Translations under genes and position numbers: made by a program
Notes under the pieces: model-generated
What the model was told of the DNA's origin: nothing
The model's database searches: none
Seen by the model: the letters and a program-made list of their open reading frames with translations, nothing else
Origin: Paenibacillus segetis
GTDB lineage: Bacteria; Bacillota; Bacilli; Paenibacillales; Paenibacillaceae
Direction of reading: 5' to 3'
NCBI RefSeq assembly: GCF_014639155.1
Contig: NZ_BMFT01000001.1
Span: forward strand, 496,001 to 560,000
DNA length: 64,000 nucleotides
In this document: in pieces, positions 34,639 through 43,073 of the stretch
Layout: every line of letters starts with the position of its first letter
Position numbering within the stretch: the stretch's first letter is position 1

Positions 34639-35667
34639 ATGATCAAGCATCGTTTGTTTTGGCCACTTTGTGTGCTCTCGTCACTATTGTTATTTAATCT
34701 GATATATTCGCCGGACTTTTTCTCAATCAAAATGAAGAACGGTCATCTTTATGGAAGTCTAATCGATATATTGAATTTTGGATCACCATTGATTCTAGTT
34801 GCCATCGGAATGACACTAGTTATTGCAACAAGTGGAATAGACTTGTCCGTTGGTTCTATCGTTGCGATTACAGGAGCAATGGCTTGTCTTAGCATTAGTA
34901 AAAGCACGGATCAGAATGGATGGGTAATCTTGTTAATTGCTGTAGGGGCCTCATTGGTGCTATCAGCGCTGCTCGGTTTATGGAACGGATTCTTGGTGGC
35001 TAGAATCGGAATTCAACCCATTATTGCTACACTTATTCTGATGGTGGCTGGTCGTGGGATCGCGCAGTTAATCACAAATGGGCAGATTATCACGATTCTT
35101 AGTCCGAAATATCAGTATATCGGATCGGGTTCCTTGCTGACACTGCCCGTTTCAATCTTTATTGTAGCGATCATGTTTGCAATTGCTTCTCTCTTGACTC
35201 GTAAGACTGCACTTGGGCTGTTTATTGAATCCGTCGGTTGCAAGCCGACAGCCAGCCGGCTGGCTGGAGTTCGCTCCAAAACAATCATACTTATGGTTTA
35301 TATGTTCTGTGGTTTGTGTGCGGGGATCGCCGGACTCATTCTAAGTTCCAATGTGTCGAGTGCGGACGGAAACAATGCAGGTTTATGGTATGAACTAGAT
35401 GCTATTCTAGCCGTTGTCATTGGAGGTACCTCCTTGAATGGGGGTAGGTTTAATTTAACGGGGACGTTGATCGGAGCGCTTATTATTCAAACGTTGACAA
35501 CAACAATTTATATGGTTGGTGTTCCTCCAGAAATTACACTTGTAGTTAAGGCAGTGGTCGTATTGGCCGTATGCTTAATACAGTCGGAAAACTTTCGAGA
35601 CATGTTACGTGGACGTCGGAAGCCAAGAAGCTATTCCTCCAAACATGAGGTGAAACAGCATGGTTAA
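34639..35667 (+). CDS. ytfT: Sugar ABC transporter permease, YtfT-like
   Basis: 342 residues with 8-10 membrane segments of the RbsC family. Conserved segments are TSGIDLSVGSIVAITGAMA, RIGIQPIIATLILMVAGRG and VVIGGTSLNGGRFNLTGTLIG. Its ribosome binding site AGGAGGAG lies within the end of ytfR, and its own end overlaps the next gene by eight bases, which implies coupled translation. Confidence 0.9.
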   Translation: MIKHRLFWPLCVLSSLLLFNLIYSPDFFSIKMKNGHLYGSLIDILNFGSPLILVAIGMTLVIATSGIDLSVGSIVAITGAMACLSISKSTDQNGWVILLIAVGASLVLSALLGLWNGFLVARIGIQPIIATLILMVAGRGIAQLITNGQIITILSPKYQYIGSGSLLTLPVSIFIVAIMFAIASLLTRKTALGLFIESVGCKPTASRLAGVRSKTIILMVYMFCGLCAGIAGLILSSNVSSADGNNAGLWYELDAILAVVIGGTSLNGGRFNLTGTLIGALIIQTLTTTIYMVGVPPEITLVVKAVVVLAVCLIQSENFRDMLRGRRKPRSYSSKHEVKQHG

Positions 35668-36622
35668 ACGTCAATATATCCCGCTGTTGGTGACCGTAGG
35701 GTTGTTTATACTAATATTTATTACAGGTTCTTTCCGCTACACTGGATTCTTCTCATTACAGGTGTTGTTGAACCTTCTTATCGATAACTCTTTTCTATTA
35801 ATTGCGGCGGTAGGGATGACATTTGTGATCGTATCAGGCGGGATCGATCTGTCAGTGGGTTCGATGATTGCCTTGACGACGATGGTATCCGCTAGCCTCC
35901 TACATCAGGGGTGGCCACCTATCATCGTAATTCCGGTTGTATTGATGATAGGGATTTTATTTGGGTCTGTTATGGGAGCTATCATTCATTATTTTGAAAT
36001 TCAACCATTTATCGCCACATTAGCTGGGATGTTCTTAGCTAGGGGTCTTTGTTACATTATAAGTATTAATACAATTACCATTGATAATGCTTTCTACACC
36101 TCGATGGCACAGACGAAGATCAAATTAACAGGCAACAACTTTATTTCGATTAGCGTCATTATTGCCTTATTCATTGTTGTGATGGGGGTATATTTGGCTC
36201 ACTATACGAAGTTTGGCCGCAATACTTATGCCATCGGTGGGAATGAACAATCATCTTTACTGATGGGTTTGCCGGTTGCACGGACCAAAATTATGGTATT
36301 TGGTTTTAGTGGTTTTTGTTCTTCGTTGGCAGGTATCGTATTTACATTCTATATGTTATCTGGGTATGGTCTGCATGCGAATGGGATGGAGCTCGATGTC
36401 ATTGCCGCGGTTGTTATCGGTGGCACTTTGCTCACGGGTGGCGTTGGATATGTTGTAGGTACATTCTTTGGGGTTATGATTCAAGGGGTTATTCAGACGA
36501 TAATTAGTTTCGAAGGTACGCTTAGTTCGTGGTGGACGAGAATTGTGATTGGTGTACTGTTATTATTATTCATCTTACTGCAAAGGTTACTTAGTGAACA
36601 CAGGTTTACCAAGCGAAGATAA
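35660..36622 (+). CDS. yjfF: Sugar ABC transporter permease, YjfF-like
   Basis: 320 residues, RbsC-family membrane protein. Segments GGIDLSVGSMIALTTMVSA, EIQPFIATLAGMFLARGL and VVIGGTLLTGGVGYVVGTFFG are typical and resemble YjfF, the partner permease of YtfT. A terminator-like hairpin follows the stop. Confidence 0.9.
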   Translation: MVKRQYIPLLVTVGLFILIFITGSFRYTGFFSLQVLLNLLIDNSFLLIAAVGMTFVIVSGGIDLSVGSMIALTTMVSASLLHQGWPPIIVIPVVLMIGILFGSVMGAIIHYFEIQPFIATLAGMFLARGLCYIISINTITIDNAFYTSMAQTKIKLTGNNFISISVIIALFIVVMGVYLAHYTKFGRNTYAIGGNEQSSLLMGLPVARTKIMVFGFSGFCSSLAGIVFTFYMLSGYGLHANGMELDVIAAVVIGGTLLTGGVGYVVGTFFGVMIQGVIQTIISFEGTLSSWWTRIVIGVLLLLFILLQRLLSEHRFTKRR

Positions 36623-36645
36623 GCGGGAGAGGAGGGAGAAAATTT

Positions 36646-36686
36646 GAAGACATCGTGAATGTCTCAGATCTTCTTTCTCTATTTTT
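36646..36686 (+). terminator. Probable terminator after yjfF
   Basis: GAAGA/TCTTC with inner GACAT/ATGTC, followed by TTTCTCTATTTTT. The stem has an internal bulge, so strength is uncertain. It would separate the importer from the second binding-protein gene. Confidence 0.5.
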
Positions 36687-36782
36687 ATTATGTGAAAAAA
36701 TAGAAAATCATATGATAGACTTATTAATAGAATAACGTATATATCTTACATTGATAACATATTTAAGCATGGGGGCGATTGA

Positions 36783-37832
36783 ATGGAAAATCGAATGAAG
36801 TGGGGAATATGGGTATTGATTTGTTTGATTCCTCTTGTATTCGGTTGTGATTCGGCTCGTTCTGCAGATACTTCAGACAATCTAATCCCCAGTGAACGTT
36901 ATTCTGATAATAGTTCAACGACCCCATTAGGAGAATCAATAACTCTTTCACGTCCTATCGTATTAGGATTCTCTCAATTGGGCTCGGAAAGTGATTGGCG
37001 GAATGCTAACAGTCTGTCCATTAAGGAAGCAGCGAAGGAAGCTGGAATAGATCTGTTATTCGAGAACGCGGAGCAGTCACAGAAGAAACAGTTCGAAGCG
37101 ATTCGATATTTTATTGAGCAAAAGGTAGATGTTATCGCAATTGCTCCAGTCATTCAATCAGGCTGGGATTCCATTTTAAACGAAGTGCAGGAGGCGGGAA
37201 TTCCAGTCATTATTGTTGATCGAGTTGTTGATATTGAGGATATTTCGCGATATGTCACATTTATTGGTTCTGACTTTTATGAAGAAGGCCGAAAGGCAGG
37301 GAAATACTTAATCGACAAAATGGCAGGCACGAGCGACCCTATTGGCTTCGTTGAATTAAAAGGAACCGCAGGCTCTACTCCTTCAATCGAAAGGGGCAAT
37401 GGATTTCAGGATACAATTAAGCAGCAGGACAAATTTGTTATGTTAAAAAGTCAGTATGCTGACTTCACTCATGAGCAAGGAAGAGACGTCATGAGATCAA
37501 TCTTGCAGGAAATGGGAAGTGAAATTAAAGTTCTATACGCACATAATGACGATATGGCGCTTGGGGCGATTGAAGCAATTGAGGAGTATGGCCTAGAGCC
37601 GGGTAAGGACATTATTATTATTTCGGTAGATGGAACGCGAAAAGCACTCGAAAAAATGATCGAAGGAAAAATTAACTTTGTGGTCGAATGTAATCCGCTA
37701 CTTGGTCCGAATTTGATGCAAGTGGTGAATGAAATAATTGAAGGTCGTACACTCCCTAAACGGATTGTTACCGCGGAGAGTGTCTTTACAGAGGTTACGG
37801 CTGAGCGGGAAGTGAACAATCGAAAGTATTAG
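36783..37832 (+). CDS. Second YtfQ-like sugar-binding lipoprotein
   Basis: 349 residues. The signal ends in LVFGC (Cys22). From IVLGFSQLGSESDWRNANSL onward it aligns with the ytfQ product over the whole length, including IRYFIEQKVDVIAIAPVIQS, FVELKGTAGSTPSIERG and LYAHNDDMALGAIEAIEEYG, and the same C-terminal NRKY. It therefore arose by duplication. It follows the terminator after yjfF and precedes an unrelated LacI regulator. It could widen substrate range, or act as a sensor partner. AT-rich DNA upstream may hold its own promoter. Confidence 0.82.
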   Translation: MENRMKWGIWVLICLIPLVFGCDSARSADTSDNLIPSERYSDNSSTTPLGESITLSRPIVLGFSQLGSESDWRNANSLSIKEAAKEAGIDLLFENAEQSQKKQFEAIRYFIEQKVDVIAIAPVIQSGWDSILNEVQEAGIPVIIVDRVVDIEDISRYVTFIGSDFYEEGRKAGKYLIDKMAGTSDPIGFVELKGTAGSTPSIERGNGFQDTIKQQDKFVMLKSQYADFTHEQGRDVMRSILQEMGSEIKVLYAHNDDMALGAIEAIEEYGLEPGKDIIIISVDGTRKALEKMIEGKINFVVECNPLLGPNLMQVVNEIIEGRTLPKRIVTAESVFTEVTAEREVNNRKY

Positions 37833-37852
37833 AAATAACACGTAACTTTATA

Positions 37853-37868
37853 TTGAAATCGTTTTCAA
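37853..37868. promoter_or_regulatory. cre site / LacI operator 1 upstream of the LacI gene
   Basis: TTGAAATCGTTTTCAA is a near-perfect palindrome that also fits the cre consensus. It lies just upstream of the -35 box of the LacI gene, so it could bind CcpA or the local regulator. Confidence 0.55.
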
Positions 37869-37875
37869 AATACTA

Positions 37876-37904
37876 TTGTCAATTCGCCTAACCCTTGATA
37901 TAAT
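37876..37904 (+). promoter_or_regulatory. Sigma-A promoter of the LacI gene
   Basis: TTGTCA (37876-37881), 17-bp spacer, TATAAT (37899-37904), with an extended TGA before the -10. Transcription would begin near 37911, inside the next operator. Confidence 0.8.
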
Positions 37905-37908
37905 CGCT

Positions 37909-37924
37909 TTGAAAAGGTTTTCTA
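37909..37924. promoter_or_regulatory. LacI operator 2 overlapping the transcription start
   Basis: TGAAAAGGTTTTCT contains the palindrome GAAAA-GG-TTTTC. Its place at the start point argues for autorepression. Confidence 0.6.
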
Positions 37925-37942
37925 AAAAAAGGAAGTTATGCG

Positions 37943-38947
37943 ATGAAAGCAACGATTCGAGATGTCGCCAAGTTGGCGGGGGTATCCATAAGTACCGTAT
38001 CACGTGTAATGAATGCACCGAATGCGGTGGTCGAGAGCAAACGTGAACGCGTATTGGAGGCGATTGAGCAACTCAAATATCAACCCAATGCGTTCGCACG
38101 TGGTCTGATTTATAAGAAATCTTTTACGCTGGGCCTGCTTATTCCTGATATTGAGAACCTGTTCTACGCAGGGGTTATTCGGGGAATGCAGGATGCGTGC
38201 ATTAAACTCGGGTACAGTCTGATGATATGTAATACGGACCGAGATAAGGAACGTCTGCTGTCGTACATTGATACATTTCATGAGAAACAGGTGGATGGAG
38301 TCGTGTTAGCCAGTGATATACTTTATCCTGAGTATTATGACAAATTAATGGGCTGTCGGATTCCTTTTGTGCTTGTGTCATCCCATTCGGATGAGTATGA
38401 CATTCCTAGCGTAGAAATTGATGATGAAGTTGCTGCTTACGATGCGGTGAAATTCCTGATCGAGCTAGGTCATAAGCAAATCGGGATGATTGGCTTCAAT
38501 CATGATAATTCGATAGCGGGACCACCTCGTTATGAAGGATTCAAAAGAGCTCTAACGGAATTTGGTCTCGAACATAATATCGAGAAGATCAAATACGCTA
38601 ACCATCGTTATGAGCATGCATATCATGCAGCTCATGAGTTGTTTACCGAATTTCCTGATTTGACGGCGGTATTCTGCGTTGCTGACGAGTTCGCAATGGG
38701 GACGATTTCTTATTTGAAAGACCTGAATATTCTTGTGCCAGGGCAGGTATCTGTTGTGGGCTTTGATAACCTGCGGATGGCGAGTATGTTTATTCCGAAG
38801 CTGACGACGATTGCGCAGCCGATCTATGAACTAGGATACCGTGCTGCTGAGAAGCTACATGAGTTGCTCACTACCGGAACTGTCGAGGTAATCAGAGAGA
38901 AGATGGAACATAAGTTAATTGTAAGAGAATCATCACGAGAAAAATGA
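37943..38947 (+). CDS. LacI-family regulator of the disaccharide importer and GH65 phosphorylase
   Basis: 334 residues. The HTH (TIRDVAKLAGVSISTVSRVM) and hinge are followed by the sugar-binding core (FTLGLLIPDIENLFYAGVIR, FCVADEFAMGTISYLK, VVGFDNLRMASMFIPKL). The TGAAAA-N2-TTTTCA palindromes before its own gene and before the next operon are alike, which supports control of both. The inducer is probably the alpha-glucoside or a product of its phosphorolysis. GAAGTTATGCG gives a modest ribosome binding site. Confidence 0.88.
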   Translation: MKATIRDVAKLAGVSISTVSRVMNAPNAVVESKRERVLEAIEQLKYQPNAFARGLIYKKSFTLGLLIPDIENLFYAGVIRGMQDACIKLGYSLMICNTDRDKERLLSYIDTFHEKQVDGVVLASDILYPEYYDKLMGCRIPFVLVSSHSDEYDIPSVEIDDEVAAYDAVKFLIELGHKQIGMIGFNHDNSIAGPPRYEGFKRALTEFGLEHNIEKIKYANHRYEHAYHAAHELFTEFPDLTAVFCVADEFAMGTISYLKDLNILVPGQVSVVGFDNLRMASMFIPKLTTIAQPIYELGYRAAEKLHELLTTGTVEVIREKMEHKLIVRESSREK

Positions 38948-38966
38948 GTGAAGCTCATTTCTTTCT
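38943..38966 (+). terminator. Weak terminator overlapping the LacI stop codon
   Basis: AATGAG pairs with CTCATT around TGAAG and is followed by TTCTTTC. The stem is short and includes the stop codon. Confidence 0.35.
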
Positions 38967-38974
38967 ACTAAGTT

Positions 38975-38988
38975 TGAAAAGCTTTTCA
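38975..38988. promoter_or_regulatory. LacI operator 3
   Basis: TGAAAAGCTTTTCA is a perfect 14-bp palindrome about 320 bases upstream of the importer's binding-protein gene. Confidence 0.6.
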
Positions 38989-39081
38989 CAAAGAATGCGC
39001 CATTAAGGATATTTGTAGTATGAAAATCGTTCGAAAAAGAAAAATATCCTGAATTTTAGGAAAAAAAGTGAATAAACCATA

Positions 39082-39097
39082 TTGGAAACGCATACAA
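39082..39097. promoter_or_regulatory. Candidate CcpA cre site upstream of the disaccharide importer
   Basis: TTGGAAACGCATACAA fits the cre consensus at every constrained position. A TATGAT lies just downstream (39100-39105), without a good -35, so the site probably overlaps the promoter. The 346-base gap 38948-39293 holds this site, operators 3 and 4 and an unused strong ribosome binding site at 39185-39195. Confidence 0.5.
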
Positions 39098-39170
39098 AAT
39101 ATGATAAGGTATGGATGAAAACGCCAATATTGAGCTAAATCATATTTGATCACTGTGATATCGATGAATT

Positions 39171-39184
39171 TGAAAACCTTTGCA
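39171..39184. promoter_or_regulatory. LacI operator 4
   Basis: TGAAAACCTTTGCA is an imperfect palindrome of the same TGAAAA-N2-TTTTCA type. Placed between the likely promoter and the coding region, it could act as a roadblock. Confidence 0.45.
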
Positions 39185-39293
39185 AAAGGAGGTGGTCCGC
39201 ACTCAACATGCATAAAGTTTAACAACTAGACCCTCAGATGAAGATGAATGAATGCTGTTAATCTAAATTTGATTAAAGGGGATGTATGAAGAG

Positions 39294-40706
39294 ATGAGAA
39301 AAGCTACAGGACGCAAAATGTCATTAGCTTTAATGCTTTGTCTATCATTCATTATGGTGTTGAGTGCGTGTGGTGGAGGAAATAACAGCGCGGCAAAGAC
39401 AGATCCTCCGGCAACCCAAGCTACAAATAACAATCAAGATAAAGCTACTGCCGCTCCTGTTGAGGCGACTGGGTCACCACTGGAACTTGCGATGAAAGGT
39501 GAGTATAAAGGGACAAAAGTAACAATGTTTGGACCGTTCGTAGATGCCGATCAAGTGAAATTTGAGACCAGTATCAAAGAATTTGAGGAAAAAACAGGTA
39601 TAGATATTCAATATGAAGGTTCTAAGGAATTTGAAGCTACGATTAATATTCGTGTTGATGGTGGTAACGCCCCGGATATCGCTGATTTTCCACAACCGGG
39701 TCTGTTAGCATCCATTGCTAAGACAGGTAAGGTTATTGATCTGACTAGTATTTTGGATCAGGCTAAATTGAAAGCTAACTACAATCAAAGCTGGCTGGAT
39801 ATGGCAACAATGGACGGAAAAGACGGCAAAATTATGTCAGGGGTTTGGAACCGCAGTAATGTGAAGAGCCTCGTATGGTATCCGAAGAAACAATTTGATG
39901 AAGCAGGCTACAAAGTTCCTGAAACTTGGGATGAATTAATGGCACTAACTGAACAAATTGCTAAAGATGGTGATCCTGCATGGAGCATTGGTATTGAAAG
40001 CGGCGCTGCAACAGGTTGGCCTGCAACAGATTGGGTTGAAGATATTATGCTTCGTACAACAACTCCAGAGAACTATGACAAGTGGGTAAAAGGAGAGCTA
40101 CCGTTCACCTCCCCTGAAGTTAAGCATGCGATTGAGGTTATGTCTGATATTTGGATGAATAAGGACTATGTATATGGTGGAACTAAATCCATCGTAACGA
40201 CTGCATTCGGTGATGCTGCGCTCCCACTGTTCGATAATCCACCGAAAGCTTGGCTCCACCGTCAAGCTAACTTTATTACAAGCTTCTTCCCTGAGACAGC
40301 CAAAGTAGATGAAGATTACGCTTGGTTCTACCTTCCGTCGATTGACTCACAATACGGTAAACCTGTACTTGTAGCTGGTGACATTTACGCGATGTTCAAT
40401 GACCGCCCTGAAGTACGTGCGGTAATGGAATTCTTCACTACGGGTGAATCGATCAAAACTTGGGTTCAATCGGGTGGTGTCATCGCTCCAATGAACGATG
40501 CTTCTCTTGATTGGTACACCTCTGAATCCGACCGCCGTATGGCGAAGCTGGTTCAAGATGCTTCCACACTTCGCTTTGATGGTTCAGACCTTATGCCTGG
40601 TAAAGTAGGCGCAGGTACCTTCTGGAAAGGTATGACCGACTATGTAAGTGGAACAGCTTCCTTGGATGATGCATTGAAACAAATTCAATCTGGCTGGGAT
40701 AACTAA
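39294..40706 (+). CDS. Sugar ABC transporter substrate-binding lipoprotein (AglE/alpha-glucoside type)
   Basis: 470 residues from ATG at 39294 (AAAGGGG lies 12 bases before; an ATG at 39282 abuts it). The lipobox LSAC gives Cys26. A Thr/Ala/Asn-rich linker and a family-1 binding fold follow (KVTMFGPFVDADQVKFETSI, RVDGGNAPDIADFPQPGLLA). The genes downstream are two permeases of the AglF/AglG kind and a GH65 phosphorylase, so the ligand is probably an alpha-linked glucose disaccharide. No ATPase gene is present; a shared MsmX-type ATPase would be needed. Confidence 0.88.
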   Translation: MRKATGRKMSLALMLCLSFIMVLSACGGGNNSAAKTDPPATQATNNNQDKATAAPVEATGSPLELAMKGEYKGTKVTMFGPFVDADQVKFETSIKEFEEKTGIDIQYEGSKEFEATINIRVDGGNAPDIADFPQPGLLASIAKTGKVIDLTSILDQAKLKANYNQSWLDMATMDGKDGKIMSGVWNRSNVKSLVWYPKKQFDEAGYKVPETWDELMALTEQIAKDGDPAWSIGIESGAATGWPATDWVEDIMLRTTTPENYDKWVKGELPFTSPEVKHAIEVMSDIWMNKDYVYGGTKSIVTTAFGDAALPLFDNPPKAWLHRQANFITSFFPETAKVDEDYAWFYLPSIDSQYGKPVLVAGDIYAMFNDRPEVRAVMEFFTTGESIKTWVQSGGVIAPMNDASLDWYTSESDRRMAKLVQDASTLRFDGSDLMPGKVGAGTFWKGMTDYVSGTASLDDALKQIQSGWDN

Positions 40707-40724
40707 ACATCATGAAGAAGTAAC

Positions 40725-40767
40725 AAAGGAGGGGCAGCCTAAATGACAAGAACTGCCCCTCCTTTTT
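40725..40767 (+). terminator. Intra-operon terminator between binding protein and permeases
   Basis: AAAGGAGGGGCAG pairs with CTGCCCCTCC and the T-run. This strong hairpin lies between the binding-protein gene and the permeases, so permease transcription depends on read-through or another promoter. Confidence 0.85.
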
Positions 40768-40778
40768 TGTTTCATTCC

Positions 40779-40826
40779 GCAAAACTAGACCTATGCTTAC
40801 GAAGTAAGTTTTGCTACGCAAAACTT
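40779..40826 (+). repeat. Alternative hairpin upstream of permease gene
   Basis: AAGTTTTGC (40806-40814) and GCAAAACTT (40818-40826) form a 9-bp stem with loop TAC. A second GCAAAACT at 40779-40786 could pair with the same AGTTTTGC. The two pairings exclude each other and lie just before the ribosome binding site. Confidence 0.45.
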
Positions 40827-40839
40827 TAAGGGGGAAGCG

Positions 40840-41925
40840 ATGATGAGTTCACAAGCAAAGCAAAGAATCAGCATGAGGGCAGTGCTCTTATCCATTGGCG
40901 TATTGATTGCTAATATCGCCGTTAATGGTTTGATCTTCATGTTCTTTCGGGATTCAACGCTTAATCCGCTGATTACGGCTGTTCTTGCCGTCCTTTGGGG
41001 TGTTCTGGGTGTATATCTGATTTACTATACCCTGACATGGGCGGTTGAACAGTACCCTGATGATATTGGAAAAAGAGTTCTACCTTTTATTTTCATTGGG
41101 CCGGCGGTCATTTTACTAGGTTGGTTATTGGTACTACCCGCATTACGTACACTCTATTTGAGCTTTTTCAATGCAAGTTCGGAGAAGTTTGTTGGTCTAA
41201 GTAACTATGCTGCCATTTTCAGCGATCACCTGATGGCAACAGCACTGCGTAATAACCTCCTCTGGGTTTTTGTAGGAACACTAGCTTGTGTAGCCATGGG
41301 GTTATTAATTGCTATTCTTGCGGATCGAAGTAGCTATGAGAAGATTGCCAAGTCCATTATCTTTATGCCGATGGCGATTTCATTCGTAGCGGCAGGTGTC
41401 ATCTGGAAATTCATTTATTACTATCAACCAGGTGATGAGCAAATAGGACTTCTCAATGCGATTGTTACTTTCTTTGGCGGTGAACCTCAGGCTTGGACGA
41501 GTATGATTCAGCCATGGAATAATTTCTTTTTAATTATTATCTTGATTTGGATGCAGACGGGCTTTGCGATGGTTATTTTTTCAGCAGCAATCAAAGGCGT
41601 TCCTGAAGATATTTTGGAAGCGGCACGTGTAGATGGATCGAATGAAGTGAAGATATTCTTCCGTATCATCATACCCTACATTTCAACCACAATCCTGACA
41701 GTCACAACGACGATCATCGTCTTTACCTTGAAAATATTTGACGTCGTCATGGTGATGACGGGAGGTCAATACGATACAGAAGTGGTAGCAACACAGTTCT
41801 ATCGGCAGTTCTTTATGTACCGTAACTTCGGTTATGGTTCGACGCTCGCTATCGTCCTGCTGATTGCGGTCTTGCCAGTCATCATTATCAATCTGCGTCA
41901 ATTCCGTAAGCAGGGGGGATTCTAA
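40840..41925 (+). CDS. Sugar ABC transporter permease (AglF/MalF-like)
   Basis: 361 residues. Two extra N-terminal membrane segments (about 15-65) precede the six-segment MalF-type core. The EAA loop is EDILEAARVDGSNEVKIFFR (about residues 260-280) and TGGQYDTEVVATQFYRQFF is typical of the alpha-glucoside permease AglF. The start has ATGATG behind AAGGGGGAA, so either ATG may be used. Its stop overlaps the next start region closely. Confidence 0.9.
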   Translation: MMSSQAKQRISMRAVLLSIGVLIANIAVNGLIFMFFRDSTLNPLITAVLAVLWGVLGVYLIYYTLTWAVEQYPDDIGKRVLPFIFIGPAVILLGWLLVLPALRTLYLSFFNASSEKFVGLSNYAAIFSDHLMATALRNNLLWVFVGTLACVAMGLLIAILADRSSYEKIAKSIIFMPMAISFVAAGVIWKFIYYYQPGDEQIGLLNAIVTFFGGEPQAWTSMIQPWNNFFLIIILIWMQTGFAMVIFSAAIKGVPEDILEAARVDGSNEVKIFFRIIIPYISTTILTVTTTIIVFTLKIFDVVMVMTGGQYDTEVVATQFYRQFFMYRNFGYGSTLAIVLLIAVLPVIIINLRQFRKQGGF

Positions 41926-43016
41926 TGGCCTTGAAGAGGAAGAAAAAAGGGAAAAAGACGCTGGTGAATATCATACTCGGAATTATATGTTTCATTTGGC
42001 TTCTCCCGACACTTGGGCTGTTTGTCTCATCCTTCCGTCCTGCAGCGGACATACTGCATACCGGTTGGTGGAAAGTATTACCTCACCAGGCATGGAGTGC
42101 GGGTGAGACGATTCAGCTTCCCAAGGAAGTGGATCTTCGTGAACCGATTGCAGTAAACGGTACGAACTATAGTGATGATCAGTTAAAAGCGGGGGTTACA
42201 GTAGACGGTAAACGTCTGTTATGGGAGAACCGCAGAGCACGTACCATTAACGTGCAGGAGAAAGCATGGGAGTTTAAGCCTGCTCTTACATTACAGAACT
42301 ACAAGAATGTGTTGTCTGGCAAGGAATACAAGCTTAAGGAAGCTGACGGTAGTGAAACGTTGCAGAAAGGAACAGGGCTGTCCCAAGCTTTTTGGAATAC
42401 CCTCACGATTGCGGTTCCAGCAACCGTAATTCCGGTCTTGATCGCGTCTTTTGCTGCATATGCCTTTGCTTGGCTACGATTCCCGGGACGTAAAACCTTG
42501 TTTGTCATGATAATCGCAATGTTGGTTATACCGCTTCAGGTCGCACTGATCCCTGTACTGAAGGACTATACCTCACTTGGACTGAACGGAAGTTATTTGG
42601 GAATTTGGCTGGCACATACCGCCTTTGGTTTACCATTGGTTACGTATTTCATGTACAACTTTATTAGCCAATTGCCTAAGGATTTGTTTGAATCGGCATT
42701 CATGGATGGAGCGAGTCATTTTACGATCTTTGCTAAATTGATTCTTCCTTTATCCGTACCTGCATTGGCATCGATCGGGATCTTTCAGTTCTTATGGGTA
42801 TGGAATGACTATCTCGTCTCGCTCATTTTTATTGGTAATCAACCGAGCGTGCAGGTCATGTCGATGAAAATTGCCGATCTGGTGGGTTCGCGCGGTAACG
42901 ACTGGCATTTGTTAACTTCTGCTGCTTTTATATCGATGTTGATGCCACTGGCTATTTTCTTCCTATTACAAAAGTATTTCGTCAGAGGACTGATGGGTGG
43001 ATCGATCAAAGGGTAA
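41925..43016 (+). CDS. Sugar ABC transporter permease (AglG-like) with large extracellular insert
   Basis: 363 residues. The first membrane segment (about 12-36) is followed by an unusually long hydrophilic region (about 40-150) before the second segment at about 155. That insert is seen in AglG-type permeases. The core contains the EAA loop LFESAFMDGASHFTIFAKLI and ends in GLMGGSIKG. The ATG overlaps the last base of the previous stop codon, so translation is coupled. Confidence 0.9.
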   Translation: MALKRKKKGKKTLVNIILGIICFIWLLPTLGLFVSSFRPAADILHTGWWKVLPHQAWSAGETIQLPKEVDLREPIAVNGTNYSDDQLKAGVTVDGKRLLWENRRARTINVQEKAWEFKPALTLQNYKNVLSGKEYKLKEADGSETLQKGTGLSQAFWNTLTIAVPATVIPVLIASFAAYAFAWLRFPGRKTLFVMIIAMLVIPLQVALIPVLKDYTSLGLNGSYLGIWLAHTAFGLPLVTYFMYNFISQLPKDLFESAFMDGASHFTIFAKLILPLSVPALASIGIFQFLWVWNDYLVSLIFIGNQPSVQVMSMKIADLVGSRGNDWHLLTSAAFISMLMPLAIFFLLQKYFVRGLMGGSIKG

Positions 43017-43073
43017 CGACTAGTAAGGTATAAGAATAGAAGAAATCTATGATTTAAAGGAGTTATAAATGAG

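Noticed and set aside
38986..39225. 79-codon minus-strand frame in the importer's regulatory region
   Set aside because: It covers the operators and cre site, lacks a ribosome binding site and has the AT-rich composition of intergenic DNA.
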